Source: Fragum whitleyi (taxonomy: Eukaryota; Mollusca; Bivalvia; Cardiida; Cardiidae). Taken from it: a stretch of 64,000 nucleotides of DNA. Both the position numbers and the translations under genes were made by a program. A model generated the notes under the pieces. It was not told the origin of the DNA and ran no database searches. It saw only the letters and a list, made by a program, of their open reading frames with translations. The stretch spans positions 66,723,474 through 66,787,473 of the forward strand of contig OX411543.1 in the NCBI GenBank assembly GCA_948146395.1, read 5' to 3'. Positions 1 through 11,879 of this stretch are shown here, piece after piece (positions within the stretch are counted from its first letter, which is position 1; each line of letters begins with the position of its first letter).

Positions 1-302
1 AGTCAAATGAGTGAATAGTGAAATGATCAGATCATACGATTTAACATGGCTAAAATCAGTTTAATTTTAGGAACTCGGAAAGTACGTTAAGAAACACTTT
101 AACTTTCTTCTATAAACCACCTGACAACAAACTAATCGAAAAAAGCTATTTAAATGTGAAATAATTCAGTATATCTATGCGAGTAGAAATTCTTCCTAGA
201 AATATAACCTATGCTTACGCGATAGTAAAAACATCTCATTTTCAAATAAAAAAATAATAATGTTTTTTAGATTGCAATATGACGATCGGTTTATTAACTA
301 AC

Positions 303-453
303 CTGATTGCATTGTAAATATTATAAAAGTGGAGGATAAAATCCATATTGCGTCAGTTTGCGGATCACTTTGTGCGTCCAAATCACCGGAATTTATTGCC
401 ATATTTTCCAAACACTTGTTGCAGAAAGGAGTATTTGTTTCCACAGCGGACAT
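303..453 (-). CDS. Ammonium transporter (Amt) first exon, copy A
   Basis: Read on the minus strand, this exon runs from an ATG at 453 to a splice donor (exon ...CAATCAG, intron GTTAGT) at 303/302. It encodes 50 residues plus one base (phase 1). In-frame TAG stops lie just upstream of the ATG, which fixes the start. The last 18 residues, DAIWILSSTFIIFTMQSG, match the first transmembrane helix of Amt/AMT ammonium transporters; in that family the next exon would continue with FGLLESG. The preceding 34 residues are the extracellular N-terminus and hold a C-x-x-C pair (C11, C14). The mature protein would move ammonium across the plasma membrane. Downstream exons would lie left of the window. This is the leftmost of four such exons, all on the same strand and with the same splice phase. 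No promoter was identified. Family call is solid from motif; use as a functional exon is inferred. Confidence 0.8.
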
Positions 454-710
454 TTCGCACTGCTATAACAGAACCTAGTCATCTCCGATATTACAAGACA
501 TGCAGGCGGTTACACTAGCATTGATCATCGGTAAAACGAAAGGCTGGCTCATTGACGATAGGGGTTTTTAAAGGAAAGTTCAAGATCTTTCGAAGCTTTT
601 TAGTATGCTGCACCTAGGTCACTGCCCTTAACAAACATACCACGATGGTCTTTAAACGCTGAGTGGTTTTGGAAGCGAGGATTCTTTCGCGATTTTCTAC
701 TTTAAGGCTT
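454..710. other. Upstream flank of exon A, nothing recognised
   Basis: Candidate promoter and 5' UTR of the exon above. No TATA motif in a convincing position and no repeat was recognised. Confidence 0.3.
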
Positions 711-1977
711 GGTCACATTTACGTTAATCAACGTGGTTTACCGTAGTTATGCATCAACGAAGTCAGCCGTAAAATTCACGTAGCTGGGCGTATACTGCAC
801 AGTAAGTCGAAGTAAGACGTGCTTACGCGTAGTAAGAAACGTGGTGCAAACTCGTTAGTTTGACTGTAGTGTCTTAGTTATTGTAAAAAATGTTCAAATG
901 TCTATTCACGGTATAGTTCGTTATTTTGTCCCTAATTTCGCCGTACATTCACAGTAGTTGATCCCTGCTTATCCGTAAATCGAACCTTAATTAACCGTAG
1001 TAGCACGCTAGAATATCGTTAACGTTTGCCCCCGATACTTCGGTTAACCAAGGCTGAAGTAAGATTCACTACTCTTGCATTACGTGTATCTGATATTTGT
1101 CCAAGGTTAGGTAGGGAAAAAGTCCGTTGTAAAAATTCGCGGTCACATTTCAAGTTTAAACTTAATCTCGACGTAGTGAAAGAATAAACTGCCGTACTAC
1201 AACGTACCCTACCGTGGACTGCGTAGTTTAACCTAGTCACCAATGGACGTCCTTCTACCGTATAATCCTACCGTAGTGGCCGCACAAATCTTTGGCATGT
1301 TCAAAATCACTACGGTGAAAAAGGACTTTCTGACGTAGTTTGAATGTAGTTCAACATAGTATGATCTTGTTGAATCGTACTCTTGCCGAATTAGAACGTA
1401 TCGTTTACCCTTGTTTGCCGTACAAACCGTTTAATGAACATCTTTCCAAGTTAATACTACGACCAAGCAGGGAAACAGTTGGGTTTGACTACGTTCAGAG
1501 TACGAATAGAATCGGTGAAATTGAAAAAAATATAATCATGAAGTGCACGTGAAATCAATGGTTTATAACTCGTGTGTTTTTACAACAAATAATTATAATA
1601 CCCGAGGGCAACTGATAGAATTGCTAGGTTTTAAACATTATGATATATTTACAGATCGTGATTTTTTTCTATAGAATGACAAAAACGAGATTCTTATCTA
1701 TAGAATGACAAAAAGAGATATCAGGGCTTGGGAAACAGATAAATTGGCGATTTTCCATTAACTAAAAATAATAATTAATCTAATTAAAATTCTTATTTTT
1801 ACGCAGTTATTCGTAGTTGTTCCTACACGCACTTACATCTTTCGACGGAAACTTTTCGATAGTACCTTTGTTAAATGTACTTTGTTTCACTTAAACTCGG
1901 TTAATCGTATTTGTTACACGACTCGCCTACGGTAAAAAAGAGTACGACTTACTACAATAATTGCCGTAAATGTGACC
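711..1977. mobile_element. TIR DNA transposon, non-autonomous
   Basis: The segment starts GGTCACATTTACG and ends with its reverse complement, CGTAAATGTGACC (13-bp terminal inverted repeat). Both ends are followed by many short copies of an ACCGTAGT/ACGTAGT-type motif in both orientations, a common subterminal layout in DNA transposons. Open frames inside (for example 1019-1243 minus and 1340-1552 plus) show no transposase motif. The flanking bases give no clear target-site duplication, so the superfamily is not assigned. At about 1.27 kb with no transposase it would depend on an enzyme supplied elsewhere. Confidence 0.65.
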
Positions 1978-3986
1978 ATAGATTTATTTCCGAGTAAATT
2001 CTAAGATCAAACAAACAAGTACCTTTTAAGTAATTGCTATAGTTTGAAGTAATGAATATGTTTTTGACTATACGACACTCCCACATGGCAAGCATCAATG
2101 TCTTTGTAAAAGATATTATGTAAATTTCAAGTTTTCATATTGTTATTTTCTCTTTGATAATCTTTTTTAAACAGATGGGGTTAGTTTAGGTTTGCAAGGA
2201 TTAAAATCGTGCAAAATAATAAGAAAATGCTGCTATAATTAGCATATTTCAATTTCATATTTCATTATAAATATACGATGGACAAAAGTGTTTTATCTTT
2301 TGTTTCGATTGGGCACTTTGTTCCTTCATTATTCCGTATTTCCAACGATTAAATAAGTGATTGCACTTGGGCGAGTCGGGTTGGAATGTCGGATTATCTT
2401 AATGTTCAGTATTCCACCCTGATCCGCTCAATGTTGGTGAGGACGTGTCACTAAATTGTCGCTCTATCATGAGAAAAGGGAGTCAACAATGTGATTTGTC
2501 ATCCATCCGATATGTATTAACGCTTCGCAGCACAAATATACCGTATATCTACATATAACTAGCAACACACAAAAACAAAGATAATACATTTATTCAGATT
2601 GACCCTCCAATACTGATATGTATCATGCATGTATTGAATAGCTATTTCTTGTTTAAGTAGTCACATATGGTACATATAGTACCATTTGGCCGGGTGTTAT
2701 CTATTTATGTATTATGTAATTGTATTCAATTTGATTGTTAAACATGTCACTATAATATAAACTAACTTACTTAATTACTTACTTACTCAAGGATCTTGAC
2801 CTTACGTTTTGGAAGGAGAAGGATTCTTTTAAGTTTTTTCTTCTTGATGTCATGGCAACCAAAGTCAGTTCTTCTATAGTTTAAATAATGTGAAGTGGCT
2901 CAAAGTGCTTCAATTATGTGAAAGAGCTTAAGTAATCCTTTTCCTTCCAAAAGAGGTATTTCACGTAATTATCTCCCTTGCTTACTCTTCAGTCGAGGGG
3001 ACATAACAATGCAATCGAAGGGGACGTTCTTCTTTTGAAATTTATCCGGATAAATCAGTCGATTCAACTATTAATAAATTAAATTATCAAGCTTTAATAA
3101 TTCAAAACAATACTTAAATGTCATAAAAACCTATTTCGATCGATTTTAGGACTTTTATATGAAATATTGAAAAAAACGACGTTTGATTTTAGTTGGGTGG
3201 AATAAATTGCAGAGATAACTCTTCAGAGTTTGTCTACTTGATGAATTTATATTTTTTAGTCGAAACAGATAACCTTGATAAAAAACTACTGTTTTGTGAA
3301 AGGACTTGATATGAGGAGTTTGTTTGGAATTCTTTCATTCTGAAAATTCATTTTCATTATTTCAATAACAGTAATTGCAGGGTACGGACAAAAGCCCGTT
3401 AGGTCAAAGCCGAACTTCGTTATACGTCTGGGACGCTAAATATAGACAGATTAAGATAAGTTAACCAAAAGCAAAAAAATAGAAAAAGACAAAAATAGGC
3501 ATGCTAATGAACGTTTCCGCGATATCCTTACTTTCTAGGTCTACAATTGGGACATTTGTTTACAAAGATCAATATACTCTGAAACTAACTTCTCAATGGT
3601 AGGTAGCCTTCTGCTGCCTTTGATAACTTTTAGCCATTTCATAAAATATTGTTTATTACTATATGAAAGGTCATTAAATTACTCGTAATCTTAATGAAAA
3701 ATAGAATCGAATATTTGTAAATGGAGTCTGTAGCAAACGGTTAGTCCAAAGAACGCTTTTTTAAAGAAGTCTCAAAAGCTACACATTTTCGGGAATTTAT
3801 TATTTTCGGCCTATGAAATACTCCAAAAGTAATAATTTGCGTGCCAGTTATCAAATTATCAAAGAAAATTACATCATTATTGTTCTGTTCGACAAGCAGG
3901 AAAACTTACAATTACCCAAACCACCAATGTTATAGAAATCAATTTGTCAATCTTACGATATTGTTAAGTTTAACTGTAGCACCAAC
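1978..3986. other. AT-rich non-coding; small inverted repeat near 2.8-2.96 kb
   Basis: No gene seen. Around 2807-2835 the sequence TTTTGGAAGGAGAAGGATTC is answered in reverse near 2936-2958 (AATCCTTTTCCTTCCAAAAG), suggesting a short degraded MITE or hairpin. Exon A's downstream partner is not here. If exon B at 3987 had its own downstream exons they should lie in this stretch or in 454-710, and none is visible. Confidence 0.4.
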
Positions 3987-4125
3987 CTGACTGCATCGCA
4001 AAGATTATAAAAGTCGACGATAAAATCCATATTGCATCTGATTGTGGATCAACCTTAGTGTAGGAACTCGAAACGCTGGAAGTTGAGGAGCATGTACTGC
4101 ATGATGCTGTATTTTCAACTGACAT
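3987..4125 (-). CDS. Ammonium transporter (Amt) first exon, copy B
   Basis: Minus-strand exon from ATG at 4125 to a donor GTTGGT at 3986/3985, 46 codons plus one base (phase 1, as in copy A). An in-frame TGA lies two codons before the ATG. The C-terminal part reads DAIWILSSTFIIFAMQSG, the start of Amt transmembrane helix 1, with A in place of the T found in the other three copies. The N-terminus is serine-rich and shares a C-x-x-C pair (C9, C12) with copies A and C. The donor deviates from consensus at +3/+4, so splicing could be weak. No further Amt exon is visible between it and copy A, 3.5 kb downstream on this strand. It may be an alternative first exon of the same gene or a partial duplicate. 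Confidence 0.72.
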
Positions 4126-4764
4126 GGCTCAAAAGTATTCACTCATTACACTAATTGCCATTTATCCAAGACCTCGATTTATCAATCGCTGAACTTAATA
4201 TGAATTTAACACTAAAAGGTTTGAGAATTTCTCAGTTCTTAAACAGGTCACGTGATACAAACTTCTGAAGTCCACTCAACTTCGGGATTCTCTAGTCGAC
4301 TTTTGTAAACTCTTTAATTGTTGGCAGAAGATAAAGGATAATGTTTGTTTCAGTTTACGATCAATCTAATTTTATTGGGTGAATACATGTAAAATAAGGT
4401 ATATCTTCACAAGTGGCCAGGCAACAAGTGAACATATGGCTTCCTTGTTCACGAAGATAAAGCGTAATCTATTTAACAGAAAAGTAACGAATATTCCATG
4501 CCTGCAGGCTAAAATTAGACAAATAATGAACATAATTTAAAAAATCTATTAAAGGTCATTTACAAGGTACAGTCATGGCGTCTATTTCATGGGATCGTTT
4601 ACATGAAATGAAATAGCGTCAAATATCATCTAATAAGATTAACAAATGAAAAAAAGATATAGTATTTTGATTTTTATACTGGTTTGGCAGCAAGATAACA
4701 AAGTGCTAATCTATCGATCTTTTTCGATAACATCCCACTTTTTGACTCCATTTAAACATATCTT
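4126..4764. other. Flank of exon B, nothing recognised
   Basis: AT-rich sequence with no open frame or repeat that I can identify. It would contain the promoter of exon B if that exon is used. Confidence 0.3.
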
Positions 4765-4970
4765 ACATTGACTGAAAACAACACTTTGAAGTCTCTGTAC
4801 ATTGACTGAAAACAACACTTTGAAGTCTCTGTACATTGACTGAAAACAACACTTTGAAGTCTCTGTACATTGACGGTAAACAACACTTTGAAGTCTCTGT
4901 ACATTGATTGAAAACAAAACACTTTGAAGTCTCTGTACATTGACTGAAAACAACACTTTGAAGTCTCTGT
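4765..4970. repeat. 34-bp tandem array, six copies
   Basis: Six head-to-tail units begin ACATTGACTGAAAACAACAC and continue through TTTGAAGTCTCTGT. Units 1-3 and 6 are identical by eye; unit 4 has ACGGT in place of ACTGA, and unit 5 is two bases longer. A single related unit (GAAAACAACACTTTGAA) occurs near 35810, inside the 5' part of a hairpin-ended repeat. The array therefore looks like a local expansion of that repeat's own sequence. The overlapping minus-strand open frames across it are by-products of the 34-bp period and are not genes. Confidence 0.92.
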
Positions 4971-5079
4971 AGAACTAACTAGATTTGCTGGATCTGGCCC
5001 ACATTACACCAACATACTCATGATTAACCTGTAAACCATTGACCAATCTTATTATACAAAGGTGATTGCAATAAGTAGA

Positions 5080-6035
5080 CCATTCTTAACATTTTTTTCA
5101 GAAACTATGAAAATAAAGGGTCATTCATCGAATATCCATACCAAGATTCAATGAATTTTAAGTCCAATTGTTTGGAAAAGATTTTTTGAAATTTCGAAGT
5201 GAAAATTGGCCTCGTCCTGCAACTACCACATTGATGCGCCAAACAAAAATTCGAGATCAATTTAAGTGAAGGTGCACTAAAGAAATATTCATGCCATGTT
5301 TCACTGAATTTGGCAAAATTTTGTGGGGAGGAGGAATTTTTTCAAGATTTTAAATTAAACTGAAACCCATTCTGCCAAGCCCTTGTTTGGACGTCAATAA
5401 AAATGTCTTTTACAATTTATGTAAAGGGTCACACATGGAATATCGTCGCCAAGTTTAGTTGAAATCGACCCAATGGTTAGGGAGGAGGACATTTCAAAAG
5501 ATATTAGTAAAATAAGCCCCAACCTGTAACTACCATTTTTGTGAGATCAATCATCTTTTTTAAACAATTTGGTAAAGGGTCACAAAAGGTTCATCAATGC
5601 CAAGTGTCATTAAAACCAGCCCAGTGGTTTGGGAGGTGAAGATTTTAAAGATCTTAAGATGAAAATAAAGCGAAAATACGCCCCGCGTTGCCACGCCCAT
5701 ATTTTGGGGTCAATCAAAATTTAAGTACAGGGACACCCAAGGAACATTTATTTTATTTAAATAGGCCCAACTGTTTGGGAGGAGGAAGATTTGTACAGAA
5801 TCCATAGTGAAAATAAGCCCCGCCCTGTGACGCCATGTTTTTGGGTCAATCGAAATGTCTTTCACAATTTAAGAAGAGGGTAATCGAAGGATTACTTCTA
5901 CAAAGTTTCGTTAAAATCCCCCCATTGGTGTAGGAGAAGGATATGTATAAAGAAAAGGTTTACGCTCCCAATGACGGACGGAAGCAAGGCGTACACACCC
6001 CGTGACAATAGCTCGCTGGCCTTCGGGTTTTTTTT
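5080..6035 (+). mobile_element. Hairpin-ended dispersed repeat, family 1, diverged
   Basis: About six degenerate internal units of roughly 150 bp repeat a common order: AAGGGTCAC, then a CCAAGTTTCATTGAAAT-like run, then TTTGGGAGGAG, then a GCCCCGCCCTG/CCACGCCCATATTT-like run, then GGGTCAATC. The right end has degraded GACGGACGG followed by GACAATAGCTCGCTGGCCTTCGG, the family's 3' hairpin, whose second arm is lost here. The 34-bp array at 4765-4970 belongs to the left part of the same element. Better copies are at 35730-36480 and 51816-52884. The layout (tandem core, subterminal inverted repeats, 3' hairpin) resembles the bivalve pearl elements and Helentron-associated non-autonomous elements. 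That assignment is inference. Confidence 0.65.
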
Positions 6036-6869
6036 CCATTTTAGTCAACTAAGAATTATCCTCTGCATCACTTTGCTTTTAGATAAGTCTGAAATTCTGT
6101 AATACGATAATGGATGGGAAGACGAAATGGATCGGCTTGACGTATAGCGGGCGCATATTAACTTGAACCTGACCTTTATGCAGAATAAAAAATTAGGCCC
6201 TTGAATACAATTCCGAAGATACTTCGGCACGTGACGATCAAGCATGAACATTCCGTTATACTGTGCAAATTACAGGTATGCGTGGACACAATAGTTTAAA
6301 TATATATAGGGCGCAAGTCAGGGAGCAGATGATTCAATTAAACAATCACTATTTCCTACTTGTGAGCGACTGAGAGAGGGAATTTATTTTATTATCATTC
6401 AAAAAAGATACATTGCATTTAAATAAATTTGAAAATTATGTATTTTTCTAACCCTCATCTAAAAGAATTTAAAATAGGCGGCTTAATTTATGTATTGATT
6501 CACGAGGGTGACCAAATACCGCCATTACAGTGAAAAGCATGGGCGATGGCGGGTTTACAAAGCTAACACGTGCCTCCAACTTTACTATTTAATTCCGCGG
6601 GTTAGTCGTGTTTTGCCGAAGGGAAACGACCGGTATTTAATTTATTTAAATCACAAAGGCCAGGTTCATGTCAATATGCTTCCACTATACGAATCACATT
6701 TTTGTAGAAATGAAGTAACTAGATGTTGCGTCGATTTTCAAAATACTGGCATAAAGCTTTTATAAACTCCCCGTTCCTTTCATAATTTTTTTATTTGAAG
6801 GGAGTTTAAACACGATTTTTGCATTATTTCATGCATCGCGATGGCTAGAGTACATAACGATTGATTACT
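6036..6869. other. Non-coding; one unremarkable open frame
   Basis: An 85-codon frame at 6508-6765 (plus) opens at GTG rather than ATG and resembles no family I know. Nothing else was identified. Confidence 0.3.
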
Positions 6870-8245
6870 GGGTTCGTATTCAGCAACCCATTCTAAATTT
6901 TAGAATTTAGTCTAGGCTTAATTGACAAGTCTGGACTTTCCCAAGAATAGACTAAAGTGCGTATCCACAGAGGTTATTTAGAATAGACTTAATTTAGAAC
7001 AGTCTGTACAGAACTTAAGCGGCCACAGACTAACCATGGTTCTCCAATTCGGAAAAAACGCAAAACAAAACAGCAACCATAGATTTCTGCCCTTCGTTCC
7101 ATTTCCCTCCTTCCTATCAATTGTAATTTCCATAGATTTTTGCAGTCGGTTTAAATTGCTACATTCCTAAATTCAAATATTCAATATTGTATTGAGAGAT
7201 ATGATTTATTGAAAACATATATCAATCAAATTAGCAATAATAACTTCAATTACATTTTACAGAATAAGTGTGTTAAATAAACAGTGGAAGAACGTAAAAA
7301 TACTCGCTGTAGTAACGGAATTTAGGTTTTAGATTGACAAACTCTTTATTCAAAAGATTTTTAATACGATGATTATTTAAAAGTAGTAACAGGTGATGTA
7401 CGCCAGTAGGTTGTTTCGATACCAAAATCGGACTTGGGCAAGAAATAAAACGTTGAACAAAAAAAACCCTAAAAACTTGGCAACGAGGTCAACATGATGC
7501 CTACCTAATTTTTTCATAAAGAGAGCTTTCCAACTTTTCGACAAAAACATGTCACTTTCGAAAAAGTAAGATTCCCATTCAACATGTACCATGTTCGTGA
7601 TGTTGTTTTGAAGGAAGTATCGACACCTAAACAAATAGAATCTTGAGTTTAATTGCACCAAGCTTTCTATTGCTCGAGTTGAAATGACAATCTGCCTTCG
7701 TTTTTTTTCCTCCATCTGTCTTTTTTCTATCCATACACCACCACTACCCATGAATAATTTATTTCGCCCAAATATATTACTCCTTTATCACCCCCTCCCT
7801 TGTAAATGAAAATCTAATGCGTTATCCCCGAAAATTCGCCAAGATTAGTGTAAAATTTAACATTCTGTCGATATGTCAACACATAGACTTCAAGGTTAAA
7901 TTTCGTCACAAATGAGATTGATATCATTCGAAAATTAATTCGACCGAAAACATAAAATATGTACCAGAAAGGAAAATTGATGGAAAATTCCTTCTTTTTT
8001 ATCATTTTATTTGTCATTACTTTGACATAAAACCACGTTTTCCATCCGAAGCGAGGAGGACAATCGCCATTTTTTTCACATTTAGCACGGTAGGTATTAG
8101 ACTTTAAAAACCGGCAAAATCCTTAAAAAATTAGTCCGTTCTGTAATTTCGAATGGGTTGGTGAATACGTCCTGGACTTAATTAAGTCTGTTCTTGGGAT
8201 TTAGTGTGCTGAATTGATGCAAAATGTGTTGGTGTATACGGCCCC
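6870..8245. mobile_element. Degenerate TIR DNA transposon
   Basis: The left end (CGTATTCAGCAACCCATTCT, followed by rearranged TAGTCTA/AGACTTAATT motifs) is matched in reverse by the right end (CGTATTCACCAACCCATTCG on the minus strand, with CAGACTTAATTAAG). A second outer unit ends CGTATACACCAACAC. Each end thus holds two related units. Such CGTATTCACCAA termini are frequent in marine-invertebrate DNA transposons. A 124-codon minus-strand frame (7377-7751) sits inside. It has a basic N-terminus and aromatic-rich remainder but no catalytic motif I can identify. Target-site duplication is not readable. Confidence 0.5.
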
Positions 8246-8574
8246 TGGTATTTATCACATTTCATAATTTCAAACGGCGGCGGTTTCAGTCGGAAATTAA
8301 CGTTTGCATTATAGCAACCGACTATATGTCCCAATTGTAGAAAAAATACTCATTTTTTTGCTTACAATCCCACGGACTTTTATTCGTGAATTCACTTGTT
8401 TAATTTTGAACCTGATCGTTAAAAGATTATCTGCCAACAGTATCATTTATGAACCAATATTTGTCCCTTCCAGTCTTTCACATAAGGTCAAACAAAGAGT
8501 GGTGAACGTTGTAATTATCTTATAAACTTGCAGTTCGAAACCCCTTCCCTCAACTAGACATCTAAACGAGTACT

Positions 8575-9000
8575 CAATGCACAGGGGACCAACGTACAGA
8601 TTCCCTAACCGGAAGCTGTGATGTCTGTACGTCGCTAATCAGTTAGCTGCCGGTTACAACTTTAATTACAATCATAATTGTGTTAAAACGACTGGACAGA
8701 ACTAATAGGAACATCTCTTAAAAGAAAGGTAAGATCTTTTTCCTTATGATAATGCTACGATCACGACATCAAACCAGTTTGTATTTGTAGATCAATCACT
8801 GGCGTTTGCCCTTGGGGACTGCCTTCACTGCTTGGTCTCTTCTACTTTTTCAAATTGGAAACGCATCAAACTATCTTTTCTTGTATTCGAATACAAACGA
8901 ATACAAAAGAATCAATAACCTTTAAGGCAATATAACCATGAGACGGATCCATGCTGTTTTAATGAAAATAAACAAAATTTTATCCAGGTACCCCAGAAAG
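8575..9000 (+). repeat. Diverged dispersed duplicate, copy 1
   Basis: Matches the reverse complement of 18030-18456 over most of its length. Shared blocks include CTGTACGTCGCT, TTAGTTAGCTGC or close, AGGAACATCTCTTAAAA, GCTACGATCACGACA, GATCAATCACTGGCGTTTGC, GGAAACGCATCAA and ATAACCATG. Indels shift the frame between copies, so the shared part is not conserved as protein. Whether it is an unrecognised transposon or a segmental duplication is open. Confidence 0.7.
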
Positions 9001-9751
9001 GTTCTTTGTGCCATTAGCTGCATGGACTCCCTTTTTAACTGTAAGATTAGCTGCGATTTTCGACACGGATTCCTCCCATATTCACCTTTAAGTATTTGAA
9101 AAAATAGACGACAGGCGCATTTACTATGCTTCTGTTTTTGATTACCGATGGGTGTTATTATCATTTGAGAATTTTTTTGTAGATCATCGGTTATATCCGA
9201 TCACTTGATAAATAAGTGTAACTTCCTTGCAAGACTAACCATTCATTTGAATCCCATTAAATCTAGCTTACATTTGCCTCACAAAGCCCCTATTTAATAC
9301 GTTTACTCACAGTAACCCAAAACGTATGATTAGCGTGCGGCTGTCCATATCGTCCATGCTTTTAGAAACAGCTATAGAGATTTTAATAAAAACTCAAGGC
9401 CATAGGACACGCCTACATGTAAATGCATTGCATGATCACCATTCGAACATCGTGCTATGTGAATCGGTCTACACATTTCCTATTAAACTGATCATTCTTG
9501 GGCCGCACGATGGCCGAATAGGTACTAAACTAAATTTTATTACAGGATTGCGAAAAAATGTCTACAGGACGGATTTGTGAAATAACACCATTCAATGTCT
9601 TGGTCTGTGATTTTGCATAGTAACTGTGGCTTCTTGACTGGTTTTGATTCTTTCTTTTGTTTGTAATTTCTGCCGTTTGATGCGTTTCATAATTCGAAAA
9701 TTTCTTTCATTTTGGCAACTGTTCTTTTTACGATTTATCGTTGGCGATCTA
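9001..9751. other. Non-coding, nothing recognised
   Basis: No gene or repeat seen. The open frame at 9326-9580 has no recognisable motif. Confidence 0.3.
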
Positions 9752-10331
9752 CACTCCTCATAACTCCTAAGCGGCCACTTGCCTTTTTGGTCATTTGTTA
9801 TAAATGCCGCATGGTATCATCCCGTTTTTGCGTGAATAATTTAGCCAAATCATTTATGAAGTCAACAAGAGGAAAATCAGTGATATAATTCAACAAGAAC
9901 TGTTTTAAAATTAAACAAAAGTAGGAGTACCCCCGATTTCAAAGTTAACATTGGTTGGTGGGGTATTTTTGACATTTCTTGTAAGTATAAGGATTGTGTA
10001 GAAAGTTTTGGCATCTCTGATTAAATTTAGAAGTCCACAGGCGTTGCACCACCGATATTAGTGCAAAAGATTGGTAGGCTTTGCGATTTTCAACTATCGA
10101 AAAATTAAATTTTCTCTTAAAAGTGTGAATTTTGTGACTTTTGAATTTGAGGGTACATGCATTTAATTCCCACTTTAGGACCTACTTATGCATGGTTTTA
10201 CAAAACAATTGGATAAGATGATGACTAAATGGCTACTCGTTCAAAAGACAAGGTTCACATTTCAAATAAAAGCGGAAAATGTGTGAAAAATGGAGAAAGG
10301 TAAGGTGGCCGCTTAGAACTTTTGAGTAGTG
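9752..10331. mobile_element. Tc1/mariner-type MITE, 580 bp
   Basis: The left end, CACTCCTCATAACTCCTAAG then CGGCCAC, is mirrored by the right end read on the minus strand, CACTACTCAAAAGTTCTAAG then CGGCCAC. Both are immediately flanked by TA. A CACTACTCAAAA-type terminus with a TA target fits Tc1/mariner. No transposase frame is present, so the copy is non-autonomous. Confidence 0.8.
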
Positions 10332-10545
10332 TATATAGTATCCTTGATCGTATAGTTTATCATCTCTTGAATGTCTGAAAGTAGAAACACAAAATGTTCT
10401 TTAAAAATGTCTACGAATTTGGACATGGCATATCGACCCTTGCGAATTTACAAAAGGAAATCAATGTCATGAATTCATAAAGCTTTACTAACATGGATAC
10501 CCTACAGAAACAAACAAACAAACAAACAAGCAGACATTACACGTA

Positions 10546-11877
10546 CAGTGGTCTCGCGATAACTCGAGCACACACGGGACCGACCAATTTGTTCGAGTCA
10601 TCGCATGATTCGAGTTAATGCCAGTAAGCAAAATTATCATCTTTGAAGACGTTTCACCTTTTTTTAAACATACCTTTTCATAGTTTGCCTTCAGAATATG
10701 CAGTACCTATGTAAAATACTCCTAGAGAAATAGTTTTACGAAATATATCACTCTGATTTAAAACGATTTGTAAAATCAGGCTATTCAATTTGATCAAATG
10801 GTAAGGTTCAAAAGAGAAAAATCTACAAAATACGATGAAGGCGTCGGCGTCAATGTTAGTAGTGTCTGTTCTCAGTACATATGCCATTGAAATGACAAAA
10901 TGTTTGATTTGGCAATTTTAATGAGATGCACTATAACAAGCTAATTATTTCTTCCTTATAATATTTTTGTAGCTATCGTTGCTGAATGACAAAATTAGAC
11001 ATTTTGTAAGCCAGAAGATAGGTGAGGATTCAAGTAATTTCTTCTTTTCTCACAATGTTTTCCTAAGAGCTAACTTCCTCTGCACCTATTAAAATTGTAA
11101 GGGTGTTTCCTTAAATGGCATTTTTAAATAAAGAAAGAAGTTTACAAACATTTTATATTTTTTTCTGGAATTTATCAAAAAGTTTTGTTCAGCAGATAAC
11201 AAAATTAAAAGTGAAGCGGGATTCAAGACAATTTTGAAAGACTCATTTTTCATTAACCACGTTACCAAACACTGTAGCTTGACGACAGAAACATTGAAAC
11301 TACAGTTGAAAAAACTGTTATTATGATGTTTCGGTGGACAATCGTCAATATATTTCGTTATAAAGATGAATAATTTGCTGAATTACTCACGAGGATGATA
11401 GTCTTTTAAAAATGATAATGAACAATTAATCGAAAAAATGTACATTTAAATTATGATTGTTTCAAAGTCTCTTAATTATTTTCTGATCATTAAATTCCCT
11501 GTCATTTACACCCTAAAATTGAACAAGTGTGGCATCCAAAAAGGTGTGAAAACAAGTTGTCTGCCTCGGTAAGACCCTGTGAAAAGGCCTGAGGGTATTC
11601 TTTACGATGGGATAAAATAACAAACACGCCTTGTAAGTTAATTTTGATGCAAAACAATAGATGTCAGATAGGTTCGAAACCCTTTGCTCGAGAGAATGCA
11701 GTAAAATTTGACCACGGGACTGAGATTGTTGTTCGAGCGATCGAGCAATCGCGCGTTCGAGTAAGTGCAGTAATTACCAACAAGAAAATAGAGTAAGATT
11801 CGTCGGGACCTGAAGGCGAGCTCGAACTTTCGCATGAATTCGAGATTTCGCCCTCTCGAGGTAACGCGAGACCACTG
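10546..11877. mobile_element. pogo/Tigger-like TIR element
   Basis: The ends read CAGTGGTCTCGCGATAACTC on the left and, on the minus strand, CAGTGGTCTCGCGTTACCTC on the right, both flanked by TA. This is the terminal style of pogo/Tigger elements. Inner direct copies of an ACGGGAC...TTCGAG...GTTCGAGTTA/AAGT block occur near 10572-10630 and 11715-11770. No DDE transposase frame is visible in the 1.3 kb, so it is a non-autonomous or degraded copy. Confidence 0.8.
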
Positions 11878-11879
11878 TA

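Noticed and set aside
4711..4956. Minus frames encoding repeated QRLQSV and YRDFKV peptides
   Set aside because: They are translations of the 34-bp DNA array; 34 is not a multiple of 3, so the repeats run through all frames.
4765..4970. CRISPR-like array
   Set aside because: Units are directly adjacent without spacers and the surrounding sequence is eukaryotic.
7377..7751. 124-codon minus frame as a transposase
   Set aside because: It lies within a TIR element but shows no catalytic triad or DNA-binding motif that I can identify.
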